Source: Clostridia bacterium (lineage in GTDB: Bacteria > Bacillota_A > Clostridia > Oscillospirales > CAG-272). Taken from it: a stretch of 11,216 nucleotides of DNA. Shown piece by piece: positions 1-5,679 of the stretch. The DNA lies in contig JAGAIH010000047.1 in NCBI GenBank assembly GCA_017626655.1, forward strand, positions 1 to 11,216, written 5' to 3'. The translations under genes and the position numbers were made by a program. Under the pieces are notes generated by a model, which saw only the letters and a list, made by a program, of their open reading frames with translations, was not told the origin of the DNA and searched no databases. The first letter of the stretch is position 1; the number at the start of each line of letters is the position of its first letter.

Positions 1-33
1 GAGACCGACCCGAGAAAGGAGAAGAACGCATGA
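1..33 (+). CDS. spoIIAA: Probable C-terminal tail of anti-sigma F factor antagonist SpoIIAA (partial)
   Basis: The first reading frame is open from the window edge and ends at TGA 31-33, giving the tail ETDPRKEKNA. Its stop overlaps the spoIIAB start as ATGA, the usual arrangement of translationally coupled genes. In spore formers the gene directly before spoIIAB is spoIIAA, whose product binds SpoIIAB and releases sigma F. Only ten residues are visible and they contain no SpoIIAA motif, so the name rests on gene order and the overlap alone. Confidence 0.45.
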   Translation, partial: ETDPRKEKNA

Positions 34-509
34 GCCGCACCCGTCGAACCACCCAATTTTCGGGGGAGACCCTCAACAGAATCCAGATCAAGTTCCCCGC
101 CCTGTCGGTGAACGAGTCCATGGCGCGGGCGGCGGTGGCGGCCTTCGTGTCCCAGCTGGACCCCGGGGTCACCGAGATCGCCGATATCAAGTGCGCCGTC
201 TCCGAGGCCGTCACCAACGCCATTGTCCACGGCTACCGCGATACCCCCGAGACGAGGAGCATCGCCATCACCGTCTCGATCCTGTCGGGCCGCGCCGTCA
301 AGATCGAGATCAAGGACAAGGGTTGCGGCATCCCCGACGTGGGACAGGCCCGCCAGCCCCTCTACACCACCGATGCCGCAGGGGAGCGGAGCGGCATGGG
401 CTTTACCGTCATGGAGAGCTTCACCGACGCCTTGAAGGTCACCTCCAAGGTGGGGAAGGGGACTACGGTGACTATGTGGAAGAAGCTGAGCGAAAGAGGA
501 CGGATCTGA
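30..509 (+). CDS. spoIIAB: Anti-sigma F factor / serine kinase SpoIIAB
   Basis: This is a 159-residue GHKL-fold ATPase-kinase. In the family it holds sigma F inactive in the predivisional cell and mother cell, and phosphorylates SpoIIAA. The N-box EAVTNAIVHGY contains E59 and N63, the general base and Mg-binding positions. The G1 box DKGCGIPD starts at D96, and the G2 box GERSGMGF lies at 118-125, followed by the VMESF helix. The N-terminal stretch NESMARAAVAAF and the QLDP motif match SpoIIAB rather than the related RsbW. It is about a dozen residues longer than the Bacillus protein, at the N-terminus. The start is supported by AAAGGAG at about 15-21 and by the ATGA overlap with the preceding frame. 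sigF follows after an unusually long 159 bp gap. Confidence 0.95.
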   Translation: MSRTRRTTQFSGETLNRIQIKFPALSVNESMARAAVAAFVSQLDPGVTEIADIKCAVSEAVTNAIVHGYRDTPETRSIAITVSILSGRAVKIEIKDKGCGIPDVGQARQPLYTTDAAGERSGMGFTVMESFTDALKVTSKVGKGTTVTMWKKLSERGRI

Positions 510-515
510 TACATA

Positions 516-650
516 GAAATGAAGAATGAATAATGAATAGTGAATGATGAATAATGGCGGTTCAGATCCTACGGATCTGTCCATTTATTCAGCTGTCCGC
601 GGATGTGGTCCCTTTCGGCGACTTCATCATTCATGCTTCATTTTTCGATT
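516..650. repeat. Small inverted-repeat (MITE/REP-like) element between spoIIAB and sigF
   Basis: The left arm is rich in GAATAATGAATAGTGAATGA-type sequence. The right arm is its imperfect reverse complement, with a perfect 11 bp core: TGAATGATGAA at 541-551 against TTCATCATTCA at 623-633. Inside lies a separate hairpin, CAGATCC-TAC-GGATCTG (563-579), and a GC-rich stretch with CCGCGG. No coding frame is evident. The AT-rich ends and palindromic core are typical of miniature mobile repeats. The exact ends are uncertain because the arms are degenerate and I see no clear target duplication. The sigF ribosome-binding site lies just beyond the right arm. Confidence 0.7.
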
Positions 651-668
651 TGATCCAGGAGGCATACC

Positions 669-1469
669 ATGACCGATCCCCAATCCCTTACGCTTATTTC
701 TAATACGACTCCCGACACCGATTCTACCCCAACCCCCGCTCCCGACCCCCGCTTCGCCCAGAATATCTCCCTCATCACCCTGGCCCAGAGCGGCGACGAG
801 ACCGCCATGGAGAAGCTGGTGATGGACAACATGGGGCTTGTCCGCACCGTGGCGGTGAAGTTCCGCGACCGAGGCACCGAGTTCGAGGATCTTATGCAGA
901 TCGGGACTCTGGGCATGATCAAGGCCATCCACAGCTTCGACACCACCCGCGGCACCGCCTTTTCCACCTATGCCGTCCCCCTCATTGTGGGTGAGATCCG
1001 CCGCCACCTGCGGGACGACGGCCTCATCCGTGTCAGCCGCGGCACCCGCCACACGGGAATGCTCCTCATGCGGGAGCGGGCGCGGATCGCTGCCGAGGAG
1101 GGCAGAGAGGCCACCGTCAGCGAGCTGGCCGCCGCCGTTGGTGTGAGCGTGGAGGAGGCCGCTATGGCGCTGGAGGCCATGACCCCCGTGTCTTCCCTGT
1201 CCGACAATGCCTTTGGAGAGGACTCCCCCGAGCTGGGGGCGGTGATCCCCGACCGCGCCGACGCTGACGAGATGGCGCGGCAGATGGACCGCATCGCCCT
1301 GGCCCAGGTCATCGAGCAGCTCCCGCCCATGTGGAAGAAGATCATCCTGCTCCGCTACTACCGCGACATGACCCAACAGCAGGTGGCGGATCTTCTGGGG
1401 CTGACCCAGGTGAAGGTGTCCAGAGAGGAGAAGAAGATCATGGCGTTTATGCGGGAGAGGCTGAGCTGA
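669..1469 (+). CDS. sigF: RNA polymerase sporulation sigma factor SigF (SpoIIAC)
   Basis: A 266-residue sigma-70 family protein that directs early forespore transcription after release from SpoIIAB. Region 2 is clear from about residue 35: ITLAQSGDETAMEKLVMDNM, then FEDLMQIGTLGMIKAIHSFD and FSTYAVPLIVGEIRRHLRDD. Region 3 begins around IRVSRGTRHTG. Region 4 is at the C-terminus, LPPMWKKIILLRYYRDMTQQ followed by the HTH QVADLLGLTQVKVSREEKK. The VKVSR-EKKI ending is characteristic of the sporulation sigma F/G/B group, and the position after spoIIAB points to sigma F. The first ~30 residues form a Thr/Pro/Asp-rich unstructured leader. AGGAGG at 657-662 fixes the ATG. The long gap after spoIIAB, filled by a repeat, may alter the usual stoichiometric coupling. 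Confidence 0.93.
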   Translation: MTDPQSLTLISNTTPDTDSTPTPAPDPRFAQNISLITLAQSGDETAMEKLVMDNMGLVRTVAVKFRDRGTEFEDLMQIGTLGMIKAIHSFDTTRGTAFSTYAVPLIVGEIRRHLRDDGLIRVSRGTRHTGMLLMRERARIAAEEGREATVSELAAAVGVSVEEAAMALEAMTPVSSLSDNAFGEDSPELGAVIPDRADADEMARQMDRIALAQVIEQLPPMWKKIILLRYYRDMTQQQVADLLGLTQVKVSREEKKIMAFMRERLS

Positions 1470-1484
1470 CAGAATCCCTCGCCG

Positions 1485-1510
1485 TAGGGAGCGACGCCCC
1501 CGTCGCTCCT
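1485..1510. repeat. GTAGGG-type palindromic repeat after sigF
   Basis: The sequence contains a perfect 9 bp stem, GGAGCGACG (1488-1496) and CGTCGCTCC (1501-1509), with a CCCC loop and a GTAGGG lead-in. It has no T-tract, so it is not a terminator by itself. It resembles the 9436-9505 element, which also starts with GTAGGG, so it probably belongs to the same class of short intergenic palindromic repeats. Confidence 0.55.
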
Positions 1511-1521
1511 GAAAAACCAAT

Positions 1522-1557
1522 AAAAAAGGACTACCAAATGGCTTGGTAGCCCTTTTT
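1522..1557. terminator. Bidirectional rho-independent terminator between sigF and ymdB
   Basis: The hairpin GGACTACCA-aatggc-TTGGTAGCCC is flanked by an A-tract on the left and TTTTT on the right. It can therefore end both the + strand spoIIA transcript and the - strand ymdB transcript, whose stop codon is a few bases away. Confidence 0.9.
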
Positions 1558-1561
1558 CCAT

Positions 1562-2338
1562 TCAAAAAGTAACCCTCTCCACCTTCAGGCACCGATAAGG
1601 CTTGGTGTCCTCCAGTGTGAACAGCACTCCCTGGGCCTCGATCGGCCCGTCGGCCACGGTGAACCGCGTGGGCATATGGGTCCGCATTTTGGTCAGCACC
1701 GCCTGGGCGTCGGTACCCAGAATGCCGTTCACGGGGCCCGTCATGCCCAGGTCGGTGACGTAGCCCGTCCCCTTGGGCAGCACGCGGGTGTCGGCGGTGG
1801 GGATGTGGGTGTGGGTGCCGAAAACGATATGCGCCCGCCCGTCCAGATGGTAGCCCATGGCCAGCTTTTCCGAGGTAGCCTCGGCGTGGAAGTCCAGGAG
1901 GGCGATATCGTAGTCTCCCTTCTCGCGGTCAAGAATGCGATCCACCACCGTGAAGGGGTTGTCCAGCGGATCCATGAAAGCCGTACCCGACAGATTCATG
2001 CAGAGGATACGGAGGCCGCTGACCTCCAGGGTGGTGTACCCCACGCCCGGGCAGGCGGCGGGATAGTTGGCGGGGCGGATGATACGGTCGGTGTTGTCAT
2101 CCAGGTAGCTGTAGATATCCCGACTCCCGAAGGCGTGGTTGCCCAGGGTGATGAGATCCACCCCGCAGTCCAGCAGAGCCTCGGCGTCCCGCAGGGCAAG
2201 ACCGTGGATCTCGGAGGCGTTCTCTCCGTTGCAGACCACGAGATCGGCCCGCAGGGAGGACGCGGTCTTGCGGAGCTTTTCCGACAAATACTCAATGGCG
2301 CGGCGACCCACTACGTCGCCAATGGCAAGGATTTTCAT
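1562..2338 (-). CDS. ymdB: YmdB-type metallophosphoesterase (TIGR00282 family)
   Basis: A 258-residue calcineurin-like metallophosphoesterase. The Bacillus homologue is a cyclic-nucleotide phosphodiesterase that affects biofilm and motility gene expression. Starting at 2338, the metal ligands fall almost exactly at the known positions: D8 (IGDVVG), E39-N40 (CNGENA), N67-H68 (LGNHAF), H151 (DFHAEATSEK), H176 and H178 (FGTHTH). This numbering, together with the typical MKIL-IGDVVG opening, is why I chose this start over upstream in-frame ATG (2362) or TTG (2377) codons, the latter inside the neighbouring repeat. A purine-rich AAAAGAGA precedes it as a modest ribosome-binding site. In many Firmicutes ymdB follows rny; here it stands apart, between sigF and the amidase. 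Confidence 0.93.
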   Translation of the reverse strand: MKILAIGDVVGRRAIEYLSEKLRKTASSLRADLVVCNGENASEIHGLALRDAEALLDCGVDLITLGNHAFGSRDIYSYLDDNTDRIIRPANYPAACPGVGYTTLEVSGLRILCMNLSGTAFMDPLDNPFTVVDRILDREKGDYDIALLDFHAEATSEKLAMGYHLDGRAHIVFGTHTHIPTADTRVLPKGTGYVTDLGMTGPVNGILGTDAQAVLTKMRTHMPTRFTVADGPIEAQGVLFTLEDTKPYRCLKVERVTF

Positions 2339-2375
2339 GGTGATTCTCTTTTCTATGCCCATGGGGCGGGATTTC

Positions 2376-2672
2376 AAATTTGGGTTTGTCGGTCTGACGG
2401 AACAGAGTGGAGTGGGGCAGGGGGACCCTCATCCGTCACGCCTGCGGCGTGCCACCTTCCCCCAGGGGAAGGCAAGAAGTCGGGTGTGTTTCTCGTTCTT
2501 TGATGACCTAAAACATACTGATACATATATGCTTTTAGATAGCGAATAACATAAAATAGTCTTGCCTTCCCCGCGGGGGAAGGTGCCGACCAGCTCCTGC
2601 GGCGGGAGGCGGATGAGGGTTATGCCTCAACCGCCTCTTCCGTCAGACAGCAGACCTATAAACCCCAATTTA
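2376..2672. mobile_element. MITE-like element with ~100 bp imperfect terminal inverted repeats
   Basis: The left arm (about 2376-2478) and right arm (about 2560-2672) are inverted copies. Outer ends are AAATTTGGGTTT and AAACCCCAATTT. Further in, the arms share GGTCTG, CTGACGGAA, CCCTCATCCG, CACCTTCCCC and GGGGAAGGCAAGA in the same order. Each arm carries a CCTTCCCC/GGGGAAGG hairpin (2455-2472 and 2565-2583). The ~80 bp centre is AT-rich and has no convincing gene. The right end overlaps the amidase stop codon (2670-2672) and the left end reaches within ~40 bp of the ymdB start. This fills the whole ~330 bp gap between the genes. No transposase is present, so it would be non-autonomous. Precise ends and target duplication are unresolved. 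Confidence 0.75.
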
Positions 2673-3272
2673 CAGAACCCTGTCAATAACCTCCGCCTCA
2701 GCCACCGCCAGCCTTTGCAGGCACTCGTCGTCCGTCAGGAATGCGGCATCTTCGGGGTTGGTGTGGAAGCCGTGCTCGATGATGAAGGCGGTGGGACAGC
2801 CGTAGGCGGCGGAGTTGCGGAGGACTCCGTAGTAGTCGATCTCGGGCTTGTCGGGGTAGGAGCGGGTCTTGATGCCGCGGTCGGTGGTGTTCATGGTGGT
2901 CACCACGGCGTCGTTGAGGGCGCGGGCGATCTTGGCGTTGCGCTCCCCGTCGGCCATGGAATAGTAGACCTCCGAGCCGCGGACGGCGTGGTATGCCTCG
3001 GGCGAGGAGGCCGCACCGGGGGCGTTGGAGTGGATGGACAAGAACAGAACAGCGTGGTTGTCCCCCGCCAGCTTTCCCCGCTCCTCCAGGGAGGGGTCGT
3101 CCTCAATGCTGTTGCGGGTGAGCAGAACCGTAAAGCCCCGCACCTCCAGCTCGGCTTTGAGCTTCATGGCCAGCTTGAAGTTCTGGGTACCCTCGTAGGT
3201 GTTCTCCAGCAGGGGATAGCGATTCCCGAACTGACCGTGTCCCGCGTCCAATACGATGATTCCTCTTGACAT
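2670..3272 (-). CDS. N-acetylmuramoyl-L-alanine amidase, Amidase_3 family, no signal peptide
   Basis: A 200-residue zinc amidase expected to cut the bond between N-acetylmuramic acid and L-alanine in peptidoglycan. The motifs are LDAGHG (H12), E27 in the following helix start (YEGTQNFKLA), SIHSNA (H81) and the catalytic glutamate E166 in IEHGFHTN. These are the three Zn ligands and the active-site Glu of the family. It begins directly at the first beta strand (MSRGIIVLDAGHG), with no signal peptide, membrane anchor or cell-wall binding domain. It would therefore need another export or release route, or act during sporulation or lysis. CwlD of spore formers belongs to this family but carries an N-terminal hydrophobic segment. 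AAGGAGG (3278-3284) and a perfect promoter fix the start at 3272. A longer frame to 3386 would run through the promoter. Confidence 0.9.
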   Translation of the reverse strand: MSRGIIVLDAGHGQFGNRYPLLENTYEGTQNFKLAMKLKAELEVRGFTVLLTRNSIEDDPSLEERGKLAGDNHAVLFLSIHSNAPGAASSPEAYHAVRGSEVYYSMADGERNAKIARALNDAVVTTMNTTDRGIKTRSYPDKPEIDYYGVLRNSAAYGCPTAFIIEHGFHTNPEDAAFLTDDECLQRLAVAEAEVIDRVL

Positions 3273-3294
3273 AACTGCCTCCTTGGGGTATAAT
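3266..3294 (+). promoter_or_regulatory. Consensus sigma-A promoter for recG
   Basis: TTGACA (3266-3271), a 17 bp spacer and TATAAT (3289-3294) match the vegetative consensus at all twelve positions. Initiation is expected near 3301, giving a ~174-nt recG leader. The -35 box overlaps the amidase start codon (CAT 3270-3272), and the spacer holds the amidase ribosome-binding site. Confidence 0.75.
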
Positions 3295-3302
3295 ATAAGT
3301 AT

Positions 3303-3331
3303 ATTATACAAGAAACTGCGTTTTTTGTCAA
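3303..3331 (-). promoter_or_regulatory. Consensus sigma-A promoter for the amidase gene
   Basis: Read on the - strand, TTGACA (3331-3326), a 17 bp spacer and TATAAT (3308-3303) are a perfect match. Initiation is expected near 3296, giving a ~24-nt leader with AAGGAGG. It faces the recG promoter: the two -10 boxes are 8 bp apart and each start site falls in or next to the other's -10 box. Confidence 0.85.
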
Positions 3332-3366
3332 GAGAAACTTCTGAGGCTCCTTGACGTTCCTCCCAC

Positions 3367-3467
3367 ACGCCGCAGGCGTATTTCACACTCCCACAGGGAG
3401 TATTTCACATCTGCGAAGCAGATATTTCACGCTGACCCTGTCAGCATTTCACTTCTCCTGAAAGGAG
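3367..3467 (+). repeat. Tandem mini-hairpin array with ATTTCAC spacers in the recG leader
   Basis: Four short hairpins lie at 3367-3379, 3387-3401, 3409-3423 and 3431-3445, with stems ACGCC/GGCGT, ACTCCC/GGGAGT, ATCTGC/GCAGAT and GCTGAC/GTCAGC. All have 3-nt loops. Each is followed by the same heptamer ATTTCAC (3380, 3402, 3424, 3446), giving a 22 bp period. The stems differ in sequence but keep their pairing. A fifth hairpin, CTCCT-GAA-AGGAG (3455-3467), follows and contains the recG Shine-Dalgarno AGGAG (3463-3467), 7 nt before the ATG. The array lies inside the predicted recG 5' leader. Confidence 0.85.
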
Positions 3468-3474
3468 CCCCCCT

Positions 3475-5646
3475 ATGCCCTACCTGCACACCTCCATAGA
3501 AGCCTTGTCGGGCGTAGGCCCCACCCGAAAGGCCGCCTACAACAAGATGGGGGTCTATACCGTGGAGGACCTCCTCTACCACTTCCCCCGCGCCTACGAG
3601 CACAGAGGGGATATCCGTATGCTGGCGGAGTCCCGGGACGAGGCCTACCGAGGCACCAAGGCCCGCATGGCGACCCTGCTGACGGTTTCCACCGACCCTC
3701 GCGTCAGCCGTGTCAAGGGGCGCATGACGGTTTTGAAGTTCCGCGCCTTCGACGAGAGCGGGAGCTGTGAGATCACCTTCTTCAACCAGGAGTTTCTGCG
3801 AAACACCTTTACCTTGGGGAGCGTCTTCCGCTTCTACGGACGGGTGGAGGCCGCGGGGAAGGATCGCTACACCATGACCGCCCCCGCCTTCGAGCCCTTC
3901 GTGGAGAGCCGTCCCCTGCCCCCCCTCTACGCCGTCTACCCCCTCACCGAGGGCATCTCCAACAAGATGATCTCGGAGCATATCCGCCAGAGCCTGCCCG
4001 CTACCGGCCTGGTGGAGGACCCCCTCCCCGAATCCATCCGAGCCGCCGAGGGACTGTGTACCCTGGGCTACGCCCTCCGCGAGATCCACGCTCCCGCCGA
4101 TTTCCGGAGTCTCCACACCGCCAAGAGGCGGCTGGCCTTCGACGAGTTCTTCCGCTTCGCCCTGGGGCTGGGTACGGCGGGACGCACCGCCCGAGTCAAG
4201 GGCGCGCCCATTTGTAAGGTCAGCGAAGCCACCGTAAAGGAGTTTCTGAACGCCCTCCCCTACGCCCTCACGGGCGCCCAGAGCCGCGCCCTCGCCGATC
4301 TCCGCCGTGATCTGGCCTCGGATACCGCCATGAACCGCATGATCGTGGGGGACGTGGGCTGTGGCAAGACGGTCTGCGCCGCCGCCGCCATGTACATCGC
4401 CGTCAAGGCGGGGAGACAGGCCGCCCTCATGGCTCCCACCTCCATTCTGGCCACCCAGCACGCCGCCGATCTCCTCCCCCTCTTCGAGAAGCTGGGCATC
4501 CGCGGCGCCCTCCTGACGGGCCACACCCCCGCCGCCCAAAAGAGAAAGATCTACGCCGCCCTCGCCGCCGAGGATCCCGCCGAGCGCCTGGACGTGGTCA
4601 TCGGCACCCAGGCCCTCCTGTCCGAGGGGGTGACCTTCGCCGCCCCCGGCCTGGTGGTTACCGACGAACAGCACCGCTTCGGCGTGAATCAGCGGGCGAC
4701 CCTCTCCGAAAAGAACCAAAACGCCCACCTGCTGGTCATGTCCGCCACCCCCATCCCCCGCACCCTGGCTCTGGTCATGTACGGTGACCTGGAGGTCTCC
4801 CGCATTGACGAGATGCCCCCCGGCCGACAGCGGGTGGACACCTTCGTGGTGGACGAGAGCTACCGCGCCAGGCTGGACGCCTTCATCCGCAAGAACGTAG
4901 AGGCGGGTGGACAGGTCTACGTGGTCTGCCCCGCCGTGGAGGAGGCCGAGAGCGACGAGGATACCGCCCTCATCCCCATCTCCGCCGACTTCGGGGGGGA
5001 GCAGACCGCCATGGCCCTGGTCAAGCGGGAGCCCGACCTCCCCATGAAGGCCGCGGTGCAGTACGCCGCCGAGCTGCAGGAGCGGTTACCCGACCTGAAG
5101 ATCGCCTTCGTCCACGGCAAGATGAAGCCCGCCGAGAAGGACAAGGTCATGACCGCTTTCGCCGAGGGGGAGATACAAGTTCTGGTCTCTACTACCGTCA
5201 TCGAGGTGGGGGTCAACGTCCCCAACGCTTGCCTCATGCTGGTGGAGAACGCCGAGCGCTTCGGCCTCTCCCAGCTCCATCAGCTCCGCGGCCGCGTGGG
5301 GCGCGGGACCAAAAAGTCCTACTGCGTCCTCATCCGGAACGGCGGCGGAGACACCGCCAAGGCCCGTCTGGAGGTCATGCGCACCACCTACGACGGCTAC
5401 GCCATCGCCGAAAAGGATCTCGCCCAGCGTGGCCCCGGTGATTTCCTCGCCCCCGCCGACGGAGCGGGCATCCGCCAGAGCGGCGGCTTCCGCCTGGCCG
5501 AGAACTGCTCGGATACCGAGCTGATGAACCACGCGTTCCAACACGCCAGAGAGATGCTGACCGACGACCCCGAGCTTGGGGGCTATCCCGAGCTGCGTCG
5601 GACGGTGGAGCAGATGTACGCGCGGAGCGGGAACATCCTGAACTGA
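3475..5646 (+). CDS. recG: ATP-dependent DNA helicase RecG
   Basis: A 723-residue superfamily 2 helicase that remodels stalled replication forks and branch-migrates Holliday junctions. The N-terminal wedge/OB domain spans roughly residues 1-250 and includes an HhH-like start (LSGVGPTRKAAYNKMGVYTV). Helicase motifs follow: Walker A GDVGCGKT (292-299), DEQHRFG (from D397), SATPIPRT (from 423), STTVIEVGVNVPN and LRGRVGRG (motif VI, GRVGRG at 606-611). The C-terminal region includes AQRGPGDFLAPADGAG, a variant of the usual LRGPGDFLGTRQSG. It is somewhat longer than typical RecG, partly from a ~30-residue insertion at 494-523 just after VVCPAVEEAES. Its start codon follows AGGAG held in a small hairpin. 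Confidence 0.97.
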   Translation: MPYLHTSIEALSGVGPTRKAAYNKMGVYTVEDLLYHFPRAYEHRGDIRMLAESRDEAYRGTKARMATLLTVSTDPRVSRVKGRMTVLKFRAFDESGSCEITFFNQEFLRNTFTLGSVFRFYGRVEAAGKDRYTMTAPAFEPFVESRPLPPLYAVYPLTEGISNKMISEHIRQSLPATGLVEDPLPESIRAAEGLCTLGYALREIHAPADFRSLHTAKRRLAFDEFFRFALGLGTAGRTARVKGAPICKVSEATVKEFLNALPYALTGAQSRALADLRRDLASDTAMNRMIVGDVGCGKTVCAAAAMYIAVKAGRQAALMAPTSILATQHAADLLPLFEKLGIRGALLTGHTPAAQKRKIYAALAAEDPAERLDVVIGTQALLSEGVTFAAPGLVVTDEQHRFGVNQRATLSEKNQNAHLLVMSATPIPRTLALVMYGDLEVSRIDEMPPGRQRVDTFVVDESYRARLDAFIRKNVEAGGQVYVVCPAVEEAESDEDTALIPISADFGGEQTAMALVKREPDLPMKAAVQYAAELQERLPDLKIAFVHGKMKPAEKDKVMTAFAEGEIQVLVSTTVIEVGVNVPNACLMLVENAERFGLSQLHQLRGRVGRGTKKSYCVLIRNGGGDTAKARLEVMRTTYDGYAIAEKDLAQRGPGDFLAPADGAGIRQSGGFRLAENCSDTELMNHAFQHAREMLTDDPELGGYPELRRTVEQMYARSGNILN

Positions 5647-5679
5647 AGCCCAAATTTTCCTTCCCCGAAAGGAGTTATT

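Noticed and set aside
1485..1510. The GGAGCGACG hairpin as a second sigF terminator
   Set aside because: There is no T-tract after it; termination is explained by the hairpin at 1522-1557.
2339..2377. Upstream TTG (2377) or ATG (2362) starts for ymdB
   Set aside because: The 13 or 8 extra residues have no counterpart in the family, whose members begin MKIL-IGD. The TTG lies in the repeat end.
1676..2503. A 275-codon + strand frame opposite ymdB
   Set aside because: ymdB on the - strand has all its metal ligands at the expected spacing; the + strand frame runs into the repeat element and shows no domain.
3273..3386. N-terminal extension of the amidase from a GTG at 3386
   Set aside because: It would run through the hairpin array and a perfect promoter. 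The ATG at 3272 has an ideal ribosome-binding site and starts the conserved core.
3367..3467. The regularly spaced hairpin array as a CRISPR array
   Set aside because: The repeated unit is only 7 bp and the intervening sequences are 13-15 bp palindromes, far too short. No cas genes are present.
3427..4728. A 433-codon open frame on the - strand opposite recG
   Set aside because: Its Gly/His/Val-rich, low-complexity product is the mirror of GC-rich recG codons. recG itself carries all helicase motifs in order, so this is antisense shadow.
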